Origin: Flavisolibacter sp.
Lineage (GTDB): Bacteria; Bacteroidota; Bacteroidia; Chitinophagales; Chitinophagaceae
Length of the DNA stretch: 35,361 nucleotides
Assembly: GCA_028288675.1 (NCBI GenBank)
Contig: JAQBNG010000123.1
Coordinates: forward strand, 1-35,361
Direction of reading: 5' to 3'
Each line of letters starts with the position of its first letter. Position 1 is the stretch's first letter. The position numbers were made by a program, and so were the translations under genes. Below, piece after piece: positions 22,951 through 31,065 of the stretch. Under the pieces are notes generated by a model that saw only the letters and a program-made list of their open reading frames with translations, made no database searches and was not told where the DNA came from.

Positions 22951-23835
22951 CTATTGGGCAGATGGCAGGGTGTATTGAATGATAACTCCACGCAGGTAAA
23001 TATTACCTGTCCAAGGATTGGGAGAGTTATTTAAACCGGCATATAAATAATAAGTATTTACACTATTGTCCACCACATTTGAACCAAGGCTGGTTGGGTA
23101 AGCAGTACTTATTCCAGTAGAGCCGGCTGAAATAACAAATCCGAGGTTGTCCGCTGCAAAATTATCAAGCTGCAATTTTCGGCTAAGAAGAATAAGCAAA
23201 TTGTCCGTTACTGAATTATCTATAACATAAACCGTCATATTCTGCAGCACTGCTCCATGTGGCAGATGAACAGGTGCGACCACCTTCCTGAAAGTGTTTG
23301 TCGTTAGCAGGGTTATGTCACCGCTACCTACCGCTTTGAAGCTTGTGTCGCTGCTTACCAACGGTTCAAAGTCAATACCCGAAAGTGAATAGTAAAGAGT
23401 TTTTGGAGTAGTGTAAACATAGTTACTAGCTTTTACATTGCCGGTTACTTCTAATTTTTCAGAAGGGGATAGTGTGGCAATACCAACATTGCCGTTGTTA
23501 TAAATAACCATTCTTGTAAGGTTACCGTTATTCCTGAATTGAAATCCATTTAATGTACTTGAATTGTTGTACATAATCACTCCGTTTGCCGAACTGCCAG
23601 CCTGGCCAAATAAGATAGCGGTTTCATTGGCGGCGGGACTAAGCAGATTGATATAAGTATGGCCATTGCTTTCAACAACTAAGGGCGCAAAAGCAAATGG
23701 TGTAGCTCCTGAAGCTCCGTTATATACATGCAACTTACACAGAGGTGCAAGCGTTCCAATGCCTACATTTTGCGTTTTTGCAAAAAGCGATGACGCAAGG
23801 AAACAGAAAAGGAAAAGATTTTTTTCATATACCAA
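22951..23835 (-). CDS. Secreted protein with NVGIGT-type repeats, start region possibly frameshifted
   Basis: A 294-residue exported protein of unknown function. The mature part has two copies of a motif common in surface and tail-fibre-like proteins of Bacteroidota: NVGIGTLAPLCKLHVYNG and NVGIATLSPSEKLEVTGNV. A beta-rich, hydrophobic C-terminal half without Cys follows. No T9SS sorting domain or endosialidase chaperone domain is seen at the end. The only in-frame start is a TTG at 23835 (MVYEKNLFLF...). An ATG at 23826-23828 is in another frame because of a seven-A tract; with eight A's it would read MKKNLFLFCFLASSLFAKTQ, a perfect signal peptide. Either one base was lost, or the sequence has an error here. 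Confidence 0.7.
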   Translation of the reverse strand: MVYEKNLFLFCFLASSLFAKTQNVGIGTLAPLCKLHVYNGASGATPFAFAPLVVESNGHTYINLLSPAANETAILFGQAGSSANGVIMYNNSSTLNGFQFRNNGNLTRMVIYNNGNVGIATLSPSEKLEVTGNVKASNYVYTTPKTLYYSLSGIDFEPLVSSDTSFKAVGSGDITLLTTNTFRKVVAPVHLPHGAVLQNMTVYVIDNSVTDNLLILLSRKLQLDNFAADNLGFVISAGSTGISTAYPTSLGSNVVDNSVNTYYLYAGLNNSPNPWTGNIYLRGVIIQYTLPSAQ

Positions 23836-24111
23836 TATTTAATGGCTATTTGATAAGGGTGCGAAGGAATAGAATAAGGGGAGAAGTATTTCTGATATAA
23901 AGCTATGTGAGTTTTATCACAGGGACAATATGCTTAAGATGTAAAAGCCATAGGAGAGGTAAGAACGCAACAGGAGGTACTAAATTGGTGTTATGCTTAT
24001 GTGGAGAGATTCATACCGTACTTGATTGTGCCAGATACTTCCGCATAATTTCACACTTTAAAATTATGATGGGTTAGTGTATTTTCTTGTTTTTAAAACA
24101 CCATTTGGTAA
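23836..24111. other. Intergenic region upstream of the NVGIGT protein gene
   Basis: About 276 bp (333 to the dxs stop) with no convincing gene on either strand. No TANNTTTG promoter for the gene at 22951-23835 was found in it. I see nothing else apart from the dxs terminator at its right end. Confidence 0.5.
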
Positions 24112-24147
24112 TATAAAAAAGAAGCCGCCTACAATGTAGACGGCTTC
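24112..24147 (-). terminator. Terminator of dxs
   Basis: GAAGCCG and CGGCTTC form the outer stem, CTACA and TGTAG the inner stem (24121-24147), with one mismatch. On the minus strand TTTTTTATATT follows. Confidence 0.92.
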
Positions 24148-24168
24148 CTTCAGTGCATAAAATCAGTA

Positions 24169-26100
24169 TTAATATAACACCTTCTCTTTTATGGGTTCCG
24201 TCATCATTTCCCTTACAGTATCAGCAATTGCTTGTGCATCATATTCACATTCACGGTGCAATTCTTTCAACGTGCCATGCTCCACAATCCTATCCGGAAT
24301 ACCGAGAATTTTCAAATCGTTTTTATAACCATGTAAGGCCATAAACTCTGCTACAGCAGAACCAAATCCCCCTACAACAGTTCCATCTTCTACCGTAATA
24401 ATTTTGTTATACTGCAATAAGGCTTCGTGAAGTAATTCTTCATCTAATGGCTTAGCAAAACGCATATCATAATGCGCCGGCTGTAAATTATCATTTCGTA
24501 GATCTCTAATAGCTGCAGCAGCAAAGTTTCCAGGGTGGCCAAATGATAAAATAGCAATGTCTTTTCCATCACGCAGCTTTCTTCCTTTACCAATTTCTAT
24601 TTCAGTCATTGGTTTTCTCCACTCAGGCATTACACCTTCACCTCTTGGGTAGCGAATAACAAATGGCAGTGTTGTACTTTCCAATTGCGATGTGAACATC
24701 AGGTTGCGTAATTCTGCTTCATTCATAGGCGCAGAAATAATCATATTAGGTATGCAGCGGAAGTAAGGAACATCATACGCGCCATGATGGGTTGGGCCAT
24801 CTTCACCTACTAAGCCGGCACGGTCTAAACAAAATACAACCGGCAGCTTTTGAAGAGCCACATCATGCACCACCTGGTCAAATGCCCGCTGCATGAAAGA
24901 GGAGTAAATATTGCAGAAAACTTTTAATCCCTGCGTAGCCATACCTGCACTGAGCGTGACTGCGTGTTGCTCGCAAATGCCAACATCAATCGCCCTGTGC
25001 GGCATCTTGTCCATCATTAATTTTAAAGACGAACCACTGGGCATAGCCGGCGTAATACCTATGATCTTTTCGTTCTGTTCTGCCAGTTCAATAATAGTAT
25101 GCCCAAAAACATCCTGGTATTTTGGCGGCTGCGGCAGATCATATTTCTTCTTGTAAATTTCACCTGTTATTTTATCAAACAAGCCTGGTGCATGCCATTT
25201 GGTTTGATCTTTTTCTGCCAATGCATAGCCCTTACCTTTTACCGTTACAATATGTAAAATCTTTGGCCCCGGAATATTTCTTAAATCTTTTAAAGTATCA
25301 ACCAGCTTGGTAATGTTATGTCCGTCTATAGGCCCAAAGTAGCGAAGGTTCAATGCTTCAAACAAATTGCTTCTTTTGGTTACCATGCCTTTTATACCAG
25401 CTTCCAGCTTAGAAGCCATATCACGGGTAAATCGTTTTCCTACGGGTAGCTTTCCCATCAATTTCCAAACATCATCACGGAATTTATTGTAAGTCTGCGA
25501 GGTGGTAATGTCGGTTAAGTATTCTTTTAAAGCGCCAACATTAGGGTCAATGCTCATGCAGTTATCATTCAGAATAATAAGCATGTCCGTATCGGCTACA
25601 CCGGCATGGTTCATCGCTTCAAAGGCCATTCCGGCCGTCATGGAACCATCGCCGATAATAGCAACCGATTTCCTATCGGTTTCGCCTTTGTACTTAGCTG
25701 CCATCGCCATACCTAATGCGGCAGAAATAGAAGTAGAAGAGTGCCCCACTCCAAAAGTATCATACTCACTTTCGCTGCGTTTTGGAAAACCGCTCAGTCC
25801 ACCATATTTACGGTTGGTCATAAAATTATCGCGGCGTCCTGTAAGAATTTTATGTCCGTAAGCCTGGTGGCCTACGTCCCAAACTAATTGATCGTAAGGA
25901 GTATTATATACGTAGTGTAAGGCCACTGAAAGTTCCACCACACCAAGCGAAGCACCAAAATGCCCACCATGTACGCTTACTACATCAACAATATATTGAC
26001 GAAGCTCATCGCACACCTGGTGAAGCTTTTCCCTGGGAACTTTTTTTAAGTCTTCCGGAGTATCTATGGTTTGAAGCAAAGCACCTGCGGGTATTTGCAT
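24169..26100 (-). CDS. dxs: 1-deoxy-D-xylulose-5-phosphate synthase
   Basis: First enzyme of the MEP route to isoprenoids: a thiamine-diphosphate enzyme condensing pyruvate and glyceraldehyde 3-phosphate. It is 643 residues and full length. Visible are GGHFGASLGVVELSVALHYV, VWDVGHQAYGHKILTGRR, FGVGHSSTSISAALGMA, the TPP-magnesium motif GDGSMTAGMAFEAMNHAG with LNDNCMSI, the Glu in DVGICEQHAVTLSAGMA, and the transketolase C-terminal domain with VVGGFGSAVAEF. It stands alone, with a terminator after it and TACTTTTA, a weak -7 candidate, about 20 nt before the ATG. It implies the MEP pathway, which feeds the undecaprenyl and heptaprenyl lipids used by other enzymes in this window. Confidence 0.98.
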   Translation of the reverse strand: MQIPAGALLQTIDTPEDLKKVPREKLHQVCDELRQYIVDVVSVHGGHFGASLGVVELSVALHYVYNTPYDQLVWDVGHQAYGHKILTGRRDNFMTNRKYGGLSGFPKRSESEYDTFGVGHSSTSISAALGMAMAAKYKGETDRKSVAIIGDGSMTAGMAFEAMNHAGVADTDMLIILNDNCMSIDPNVGALKEYLTDITTSQTYNKFRDDVWKLMGKLPVGKRFTRDMASKLEAGIKGMVTKRSNLFEALNLRYFGPIDGHNITKLVDTLKDLRNIPGPKILHIVTVKGKGYALAEKDQTKWHAPGLFDKITGEIYKKKYDLPQPPKYQDVFGHTIIELAEQNEKIIGITPAMPSGSSLKLMMDKMPHRAIDVGICEQHAVTLSAGMATQGLKVFCNIYSSFMQRAFDQVVHDVALQKLPVVFCLDRAGLVGEDGPTHHGAYDVPYFRCIPNMIISAPMNEAELRNLMFTSQLESTTLPFVIRYPRGEGVMPEWRKPMTEIEIGKGRKLRDGKDIAILSFGHPGNFAAAAIRDLRNDNLQPAHYDMRFAKPLDEELLHEALLQYNKIITVEDGTVVGGFGSAVAEFMALHGYKNDLKILGIPDRIVEHGTLKELHRECEYDAQAIADTVREMMTEPIKEKVLY

Positions 26101-26170
26101 GAAGAATTTGTTTAAGTGCGTAAAAGTATTTTATTTTCTCTCATTTTACAGAACGGGTGTTAACGCTTAA

Positions 26171-26290
26171 CAAACTGCAAGGGAATAAGGTTGAACAGGC
26201 AACGGGCAATTTCAAAGGCTACTCTCTTTCCTTCAACCCAGTAAGCTGCAACTACTGATTTGCAAATTGCAAATTGCCCCTTGCCAATTA
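26171..26290. repeat. Degenerate GCAAATTGCAAATTGC repeats upstream of lytS-like gene
   Basis: AAACTGCAAGGG, GGGCAATTTC, tandem TGCAAATTGCAAATTGC (26261-26277) and CCCTTGCCAATTAG resemble the other TTTGCAGTTGGCA-type stretches of the window. Low conservation; no gene. Confidence 0.45.
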
Positions 26291-26299
26291 GTTTCCCGC

Positions 26300-26330
26300 T
26301 TGTAAAATCTCTCGCCCACTGGTATATTTA
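26300..26330 (+). promoter_or_regulatory. Likely promoter of the LytS-like kinase gene
   Basis: TTG (26300-26302), 20 nt, TATATTTA (26323-26330), one base off TANNTTTG, 37 nt before the ATG. Confidence 0.45.
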
Positions 26331-26366
26331 CATACAACCATAACCAACGGGCTGTCGTAGCTTTAT

Positions 26367-27422
26367 ATGATGAAGTCGTTTCAATTATCAAGGTATTGGG
26401 TGGCGCAGTTTGCGGGGTGGGGATTATTTGCTTTGATCAACGTTTTTTTTGCGCTTCTTTTCAATAGCTACGAACCTAAAATTTTGCAGCGCATCTTATT
26501 TTTTATGGAAGTGGGTGTCATCTTTTCGCATTTTATGCGGGAGGTAATTCATCGTTCCTCGGTTTTATTAAAAGATCTCAGGCAACAGATACTAACATTT
26601 ATTTTACTTACAGTCGCTTTTTCCTTTTTTATTACCTGCATTGTTTCACCTTTTGAGCAATTGTTTCAGTTGCGCACAAATGCCGAAGGTGAACCTGTTT
26701 CCTATCTATCCCTATTTATCACCAACCTTATTTCATTTATTCCGCTGTTGCTTATTTGGAACGCCATCTATTTCATGTACCATTTCATCATTAAAACACG
26801 CAAACAGGAAATGGACACCATCAAGCTGGAGGCTTTGGTAAGGCAATTGGAATTGAACACCATTAAAGCGCATGTGAATCCGCATTTTATATTTAATTCA
26901 TTAAACGGCATAAGGGCTTTGGTTGATGAAAATCCTGAAAGAGCCCGCAGTGCTATAACCGAGTTAAGTAATATTTTGCGAAGCAGCTTAAGTGCCGAGA
27001 AAGCGGAAACGGTTGCGCTTTCGCAGGAATTAAAGATTGTAAAAGATTACCTCGCCCTGGAAAGTATGCGCTTTGAAGACCGCCTGCGGGTTGAGTTTTT
27101 AGTGGATGAAAAAACCCTGAATAGTCCCGTGCCTCCTATGATGTTGCAAACGCTGGTGGAGAATGCAATCAAGCATGGCATCAGCAAGCAGATGAAAGGC
27201 GGGGTGATAAAAATAATTTCCGACATAAAACATAACCAGCATGAGCTTTTGGTTCAGAATACAGGCCACCTGAATGGTTTTGCAAAAAGTACTGGCTTTG
27301 GAATTGCCAGCACAAAGGACCGCTTAAGTTTATTATATGGTGAAAAAGCAAGTTTTGAAATAAGACAACTTGATCCTGTACTTGTGGAAGCAAAAGTGGT
27401 GATGCCGATGAAAGGAAGTTGA
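26367..27422 (+). CDS. LytS/YehU-type sensor histidine kinase
   Basis: A 351-residue inner-membrane kinase of the His_kinase (LytS) family. Four hydrophobic helices fill residues 10-140 (e.g. FAGWGLFALINVFFALLF). A short coiled linker leads to the H-box VNPHFIFNSLNGIRAL with phospho-acceptor His173, then LSNILRSSL and ELKIVKDYLALESMRF, and the ATP-binding N-box PPMMLQTLVENAIKHGI with G-box GFGIASTKDRL. No separate sensor domain is seen, so the signal is probably sensed in the membrane. The partner LytTR response regulator follows 139 bp downstream on the same strand. Confidence 0.93.
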   Translation: MMKSFQLSRYWVAQFAGWGLFALINVFFALLFNSYEPKILQRILFFMEVGVIFSHFMREVIHRSSVLLKDLRQQILTFILLTVAFSFFITCIVSPFEQLFQLRTNAEGEPVSYLSLFITNLISFIPLLLIWNAIYFMYHFIIKTRKQEMDTIKLEALVRQLELNTIKAHVNPHFIFNSLNGIRALVDENPERARSAITELSNILRSSLSAEKAETVALSQELKIVKDYLALESMRFEDRLRVEFLVDEKTLNSPVPPMMLQTLVENAIKHGISKQMKGGVIKIISDIKHNQHELLVQNTGHLNGFAKSTGFGIASTKDRLSLLYGEKASFEIRQLDPVLVEAKVVMPMKGS

Positions 27423-27520
27423 GTGAATGTGCGGATTAGCCGGCGCCGGTGTTGAGACATGTAAAAAGAAATTATCCAACATGCAAAGGAATATTAAGTG
27501 ATGAAAAGAGAGACTGAATT

Positions 27521-27556
27521 AAAGAACCCAAACTATACACCTCAAACCCCAAACTT
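27521..27556 (+). repeat. CCAAACCCC-type repeat next to the LytTR start codon
   Basis: It begins AAAGAACCCAAAC and has CTCAAACCCCAAAC, ending five bases before the ATG at 27562. The same type of sequence lies on the minus strand at 34607-34642, inside the GNAT gene. Confidence 0.55.
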
Positions 27557-27561
27557 TTTAC

Positions 27562-28305
27562 ATGAGAGCCATTATTATCGATGATGAACGCTTAGCCCGA
27601 ACAGAACTGCGCAAGCTGCTACAGGATTTTCCGGAAATAGAAGTGGTGGACGAGGCCTCCAATGCAGAAGAAGGCGTACAAAAAATTGACAGTCATAACC
27701 CCGATTTAATTTTCCTTGATATTCAAATGCCTGGCAAAACAGGCTTTGAAATGTTACAGGAGTTAGACCATGCCCCTACCGTGGTTTTTACAACCGCTTA
27801 TGACGATTATGCCTTAAAAGCGTTTGAAGTAAATGCGCTTGATTACCTGCTAAAACCTATTGAACCAAAGCGGCTGGCTGATGCTATTGAAAAAGTTAGA
27901 AAGGTTGTAGGGGAACAAGTGCAAAGAAGTGCTTTACCTTTTATAAATGGGGCTGTAAACAATAGTTTGTTAGGCGAGCATGACCAGGTATTTGTAAAGG
28001 ACGGCGAACGCTGTTGGTTTGTACGTCTTTCGGAAGTGCGCCTTTTTGAAAGCGTGGGGAACTATGCCAAAGTTTTTTTCGGTATCAACAAACCCCTTAT
28101 TTTGAAATCATTGAATGCACTGGAAGAACGGCTTGATCCGAAAGTTTTTTTCCGGGCCAACCGCAAGCATATTATCAACCTTCAAATGATAGAAAAAGTA
28201 GAATCGTATTTCAATGGTGGGCTTTTGCTTGAACTAAAAGGTGGCGAAAAAGTGGAAGTTAGCCGCAGGCAAACGGTAAAGTTTAAGGAGATGATGAGCC
28301 TGTAG
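27562..28305 (+). CDS. LytTR-family response regulator
   Basis: A 247-residue response regulator. The receiver domain (1-120) shows the acidic pair IIDDERLAR, phospho-acceptor Asp53 in LIFLDIQMPGKTG, Thr-Thr in VFTTAYDDYAL and Lys in DYLLKPIEP. The LytTR DNA-binding domain (about 140-247) shows VFVKDGERCWFVRLSEV, FESVGNYAKVFF and FFRANRKHIINLQMIEKV, then VEVSRRQTVKFKEMM. With the upstream LytS-like kinase it forms a typical two-component system; target genes are not known from the sequence. Its start codon sits behind a CCAAACCCC repeat, so the leader may differ from related strains. Confidence 0.95.
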   Translation: MRAIIIDDERLARTELRKLLQDFPEIEVVDEASNAEEGVQKIDSHNPDLIFLDIQMPGKTGFEMLQELDHAPTVVFTTAYDDYALKAFEVNALDYLLKPIEPKRLADAIEKVRKVVGEQVQRSALPFINGAVNNSLLGEHDQVFVKDGERCWFVRLSEVRLFESVGNYAKVFFGINKPLILKSLNALEERLDPKVFFRANRKHIINLQMIEKVESYFNGGLLLELKGGEKVEVSRRQTVKFKEMMSL

Positions 28306-28345
28306 CATAGCCTTAAAATTTTAAAATGATATAAAAGCTTAGATA

Positions 28346-28375
28346 GGAAGCAATGGTTTTTACCGTTGCTTTTTC
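28346..28375 (+). terminator. Terminator of the LytTR regulator gene
   Basis: AGCAATGGT (28349-28357) pairs with ACCGTTGCT (28362-28370) with one G-T pair and a TTTT loop, then TTTTC. Confidence 0.85.
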
Positions 28376-28465
28376 ATTTGTGTTTTTATCCTTAAATTAA
28401 TTTTTCGATTACTGAAAACTTTAAGGAGTGAAAGAATTATTTTACACTTCTATTATCAACCAACT

Positions 28466-29770
28466 ATGTATAAATTCCTTTGTTCTTCTGCTGTTGCTTT
28501 ATTTATTATAGCAGCAACCACTACGTGTTCTGTACAAAAAAACAGTGCTACAAGCCCTATGGTTGTCAGCACCAGCGAAGTGGCCCGTGTAGAAAATGCT
28601 TTGGCTTCGGATGAAATGCGCGGCCGCAAAACCGGCTCTCCTGAAATAGATAAAGCTGCAGATTTTATTGCCGGTGAATTTAAAAAAGCAGGTTTACAGC
28701 CACTTGCCGGTGATAGCTATTTACAGGAATTTGTAATGCTTAGACCAAGGCTGGGGGAATTGAAATACACTGCGGGCGGCATTGATATAGACCGGAAGAA
28801 TATTATTGTTATCACAGGCCAGGCATCACTGAATGTAGATGAGAAGTCAGGCTACACAGTGGCTACCATCTCTGCCGGTGAAAATTTGTTTTCAAAAGCC
28901 CAAAGCTTTGCAGCAGCAAAAAAGAACACAATTGTACTGGTTGATACAAGCATGTCTAAAAATTTTGCGCGGCTTACCGGTTTAAAGCGCCAGATTTTTC
29001 GTTCACCATTTTCTACTATTTTTATTTTAGGCAGTACTCTGCCCAATGGTTTTAAAATAACCACAACTCACAGCTTTGAGGAAATCCGGTTTAAAAATGT
29101 AGCAGGCATTTTGCCAGGCAGGAGCCGCAAGGGAGAGCAGGTGATTTTCTCTGGCCATTATGATCATTTGGGTGTGGGAAAACCTGAAGCCGGTGATAGC
29201 ATCTACAACGGCGCCAACGATGATGCCGCGGGAATTACGGCCGTTATTTTATTAGCCGATCATTTTAAAAAGCTGGGCAACAATGAAAGAACGCTTGTGT
29301 TTGTTGCTTTCACTGCAGAAGAGATCGGCGGCTTTGGTTCTCAATATTTTTCGCAGCAAATGAACCCCGCTACAATTACTGCTATGTTTAATATTGAAAT
29401 GATTGGTACAGAAAGTAAGTGGGGTAAGAACTCGGCTTTCATCACCGGGTTTGAGAAAACAAACATGGGTGAAATATTGCAGGCGAATTTGAAAGGAACT
29501 GCCTTTCAGTTTTATCCTGATCCTTACACTAAGGAAAATTTATTTTACCGCTCCGATAATGCTACTCTTGCACGTTTGGGTGTGCCGGCACATACCATCT
29601 CCACATCTAAAATGGATAGCGAGCCAAACTACCACAAAGCAAGTGATGAAGTAAAAACATTGGATCTAGATAACATGGCGCAGATAATTAAAGCTATTGC
29701 TGAGAGCAGCAGAACGATTGTTAGCGGCAGGGATACGCCTTCGAGGGTGAAAGCCGAGAGTTTACAATAA
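28466..29770 (+). CDS. M28-family zinc aminopeptidase/peptidase, secreted
   Basis: A 434-residue exported peptidase. The N-terminal MYKFLCSSAVALFIIAATTTC suggests a signal peptide; Cys21 could be a lipoprotein cysteine, though the TTTC context is not an ideal lipobox. The M28 metal-site motifs appear in order: SGHYDHLG (His), NGANDDAAGI (bridging Asp), AFTAEEIGGFGSQ (catalytic Glu and ligand Glu), FNIEMIG (where many members have Asp) and PAHTIS (His). Members trim amino acids or dipeptides outside the cytoplasm. The final 30 residues (IIKAIAESSRTIVSGRDTP) have a decayed second copy in the DNA about 710 bp downstream. The DUF4160 gene starts 11 bp after the stop. Confidence 0.92.
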   Translation: MYKFLCSSAVALFIIAATTTCSVQKNSATSPMVVSTSEVARVENALASDEMRGRKTGSPEIDKAADFIAGEFKKAGLQPLAGDSYLQEFVMLRPRLGELKYTAGGIDIDRKNIIVITGQASLNVDEKSGYTVATISAGENLFSKAQSFAAAKKNTIVLVDTSMSKNFARLTGLKRQIFRSPFSTIFILGSTLPNGFKITTTHSFEEIRFKNVAGILPGRSRKGEQVIFSGHYDHLGVGKPEAGDSIYNGANDDAAGITAVILLADHFKKLGNNERTLVFVAFTAEEIGGFGSQYFSQQMNPATITAMFNIEMIGTESKWGKNSAFITGFEKTNMGEILQANLKGTAFQFYPDPYTKENLFYRSDNATLARLGVPAHTISTSKMDSEPNYHKASDEVKTLDLDNMAQIIKAIAESSRTIVSGRDTPSRVKAESLQ

Positions 29771-29781
29771 AGTGTTTTCTG

Positions 29782-30024
29782 ATGCCCGTAGTTTTTCATT
29801 GGAACGGTTATCGTTTTTATTTCTACAGCCAAGAGAATAATGAGCCGGTTCATATTCATGTGGAAAAGGCAGAAGCATCCGCCAAATTCTGGATCGAACC
29901 TCGTATAGAAGAAGTTTATTCTTATGGATTTACTTCAGGCCAGAGAAAGGAAATTCGTAAATTTATACAGGAGAATAGCGAACATATAAAAAAGGCCTGG
30001 TATGAGCACTTCAAGAATAAGTAA
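29782..30024 (+). CDS. DUF4160 protein
   Basis: An 80-residue protein matching the DUF4160 pattern: MPVVFHWNGYRFYFYSQENN, then EPVHIHVEKAEASAKFW with the invariant PxHxHV, and YSYGFTSGQRKEIRKFIQEN. The end of the gene overlaps the DUF2442 gene by 23 bp in another frame, so the two are co-translated. DUF4160 and DUF2442 genes often sit together and have been suggested to be a toxin-antitoxin-like or small stress module; activity is unproven. It follows the M28 peptidase gene by 11 bp and may be on its transcript. Confidence 0.88.
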   Translation: MPVVFHWNGYRFYFYSQENNEPVHIHVEKAEASAKFWIEPRIEEVYSYGFTSGQRKEIRKFIQENSEHIKKAWYEHFKNK

Positions 30025-30352
30025 TAAAAAATCCAACGACCCTTTTGACAAATTAATTTTTGAAAAAGGAGTAAGGATTAAAAATGTCCTGATAGAAAAA
30101 GAGCTTGATTTGATAGCTATTGTCTTAAACAACGGCGTTATCATCAAAGAAAATATTTCCTCTTACACGTCTCTAAAAAATGCTTCCTCACGGCAATTAC
30201 AGAAATGGAAATTAATAAGTGGCGGGGTAGGCATTACCTGGAAAGAGTTAGATGAAGATTTATCACTCAAAGGATTCATCCAGCAGTCTGCTTTGCACGA
30301 AACACTACGATTTTTAGAAAGCAAACAACCGATAAAAAAAATAATTGCGTAG
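30002..30352 (+). CDS. DUF2442 protein
   Basis: A 116-residue partner of the DUF4160 protein. The DUF2442 core is at about 25-80: GVRIKNVLIEKELDLIAIVL, NNGVIIKENISSYTSLKNAS and KWKLISGGVGITWKELDEDL, the last being the common GxGIxWxxLDEDLS motif. N-terminal (about 20) and C-terminal (about 35, LHETLRFLESKQPIKK) extensions go beyond the usual 80-residue domain. The ATG overlaps the preceding gene. The short AT-rich pair sits between the M28 peptidase and a remnant of its 3' end, which suggests insertion or a duplication event. Confidence 0.85.
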   Translation: MSTSRISNKKSNDPFDKLIFEKGVRIKNVLIEKELDLIAIVLNNGVIIKENISSYTSLKNASSRQLQKWKLISGGVGITWKELDEDLSLKGFIQQSALHETLRFLESKQPIKKIIA

Positions 30353-30366
30353 GTATTCAGGGACGA

Positions 30367-30447
30367 AAAGCAGAAACAGTTGCTCTGGCGCAGATTATTA
30401 AAGCCATTGCAGAAAGCAATTAAACAATCATTAGCAGGAAGAATACA
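30367..30447 (+). pseudogene. Decayed duplicate of the 3' end of the M28 peptidase gene
   Basis: 30386-30447 matches 29676-29737 (46 of 62 positions identical by eye, no gaps). In the corresponding frame it reads KAETVALAQIIKAIAESN and then a TAA; the intact gene reads DNMAQIIKAIAESSRTIVSG. Similarity continues past the stop, showing that this is an old copy and not a functional gene. Confidence 0.75.
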
Positions 30448-30520
30448 AACGTTGAGAGCGAAAAATGAAGGCTCATAACAATTGCTTCTAAACTTTAATC
30501 AGATAAAGTAACCGTACCAA

Positions 30521-31009
30521 ATGAGAAAAACCGCCTTCGCTTTATCATTAGTAATTCAATTCATTTTGACCTTTGCCTTTCTATTTATTGTTTATATCAT
30601 TTATGCACTATTAGATGTTGAAGAAGCCGACATGATAAATGGAATAGGATTTATTGTTTTTCAGCCACTTTTTGGTTTCATTCTTACTGCAATAACCATT
30701 GTCATTTGTTTTATTGCTGGACTACCTATACGATTAAAAACTAAGATTAAACAATGGTGGCTTACTAAGCCCTTAATACCAATTTTGGGATTTGTAATTG
30801 GAGTTCTTCTACTAATCCTTGCTTTCAATCCTAACCTGACTGAAACAAAACAAATCATTTTATATGGAGAGACTGTGAATAAAGAAGTGCCCAATATTAC
30901 AGTGTCAATTACAGGTTGGTTTCTTACTGCTTTTTGTTTGCTTCATTTTTATCCTCAGTCTTTATTAGTGTTGTTTCGCGGACAACCGGCAAACACCTTA
31001 ATAAAGTGA
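30521..31009 (+). CDS. Four-helix membrane protein of unknown function
   Basis: A 162-residue hydrophobic protein with no family that I recognise. Four membrane segments are visible at about 7-30 (LSLVIQFILTFAFLFIVYII), 42-68 (IGFIVFQPLFGFILTAITIV), 85-105 (LIPILGFVIGVLLLILAFNP) and 128-150 (ITVSITGWFLTAFCLLHFYP). Between helices two and three is a positively charged loop (RLKTKIKQWW), and between three and four a polar one (LTETKQIILYGETVNKEV). The N-terminus is positive, so it is likely inside. It follows the peptidase remnant and is convergent with the large membrane protein gene; a 12-bp palindrome CTGAAATTTCAG lies between the two ends. Confidence 0.7.
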   Translation: MRKTAFALSLVIQFILTFAFLFIVYIIYALLDVEEADMINGIGFIVFQPLFGFILTAITIVICFIAGLPIRLKTKIKQWWLTKPLIPILGFVIGVLLLILAFNPNLTETKQIILYGETVNKEVPNITVSITGWFLTAFCLLHFYPQSLLVLFRGQPANTLIK

Positions 31010-31065
31010 CATAAGATTTCACCAAAAAAATAAGGTCACTCTGAAATTTCAGGGAATGAATTGAT

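Noticed and set aside
23836-24111. A small RNA or riboswitch in the region upstream of the NVGIGT protein gene
   Set aside because: No strong secondary structure, promoter or known aptamer pattern could be seen by eye apart from the dxs terminator.
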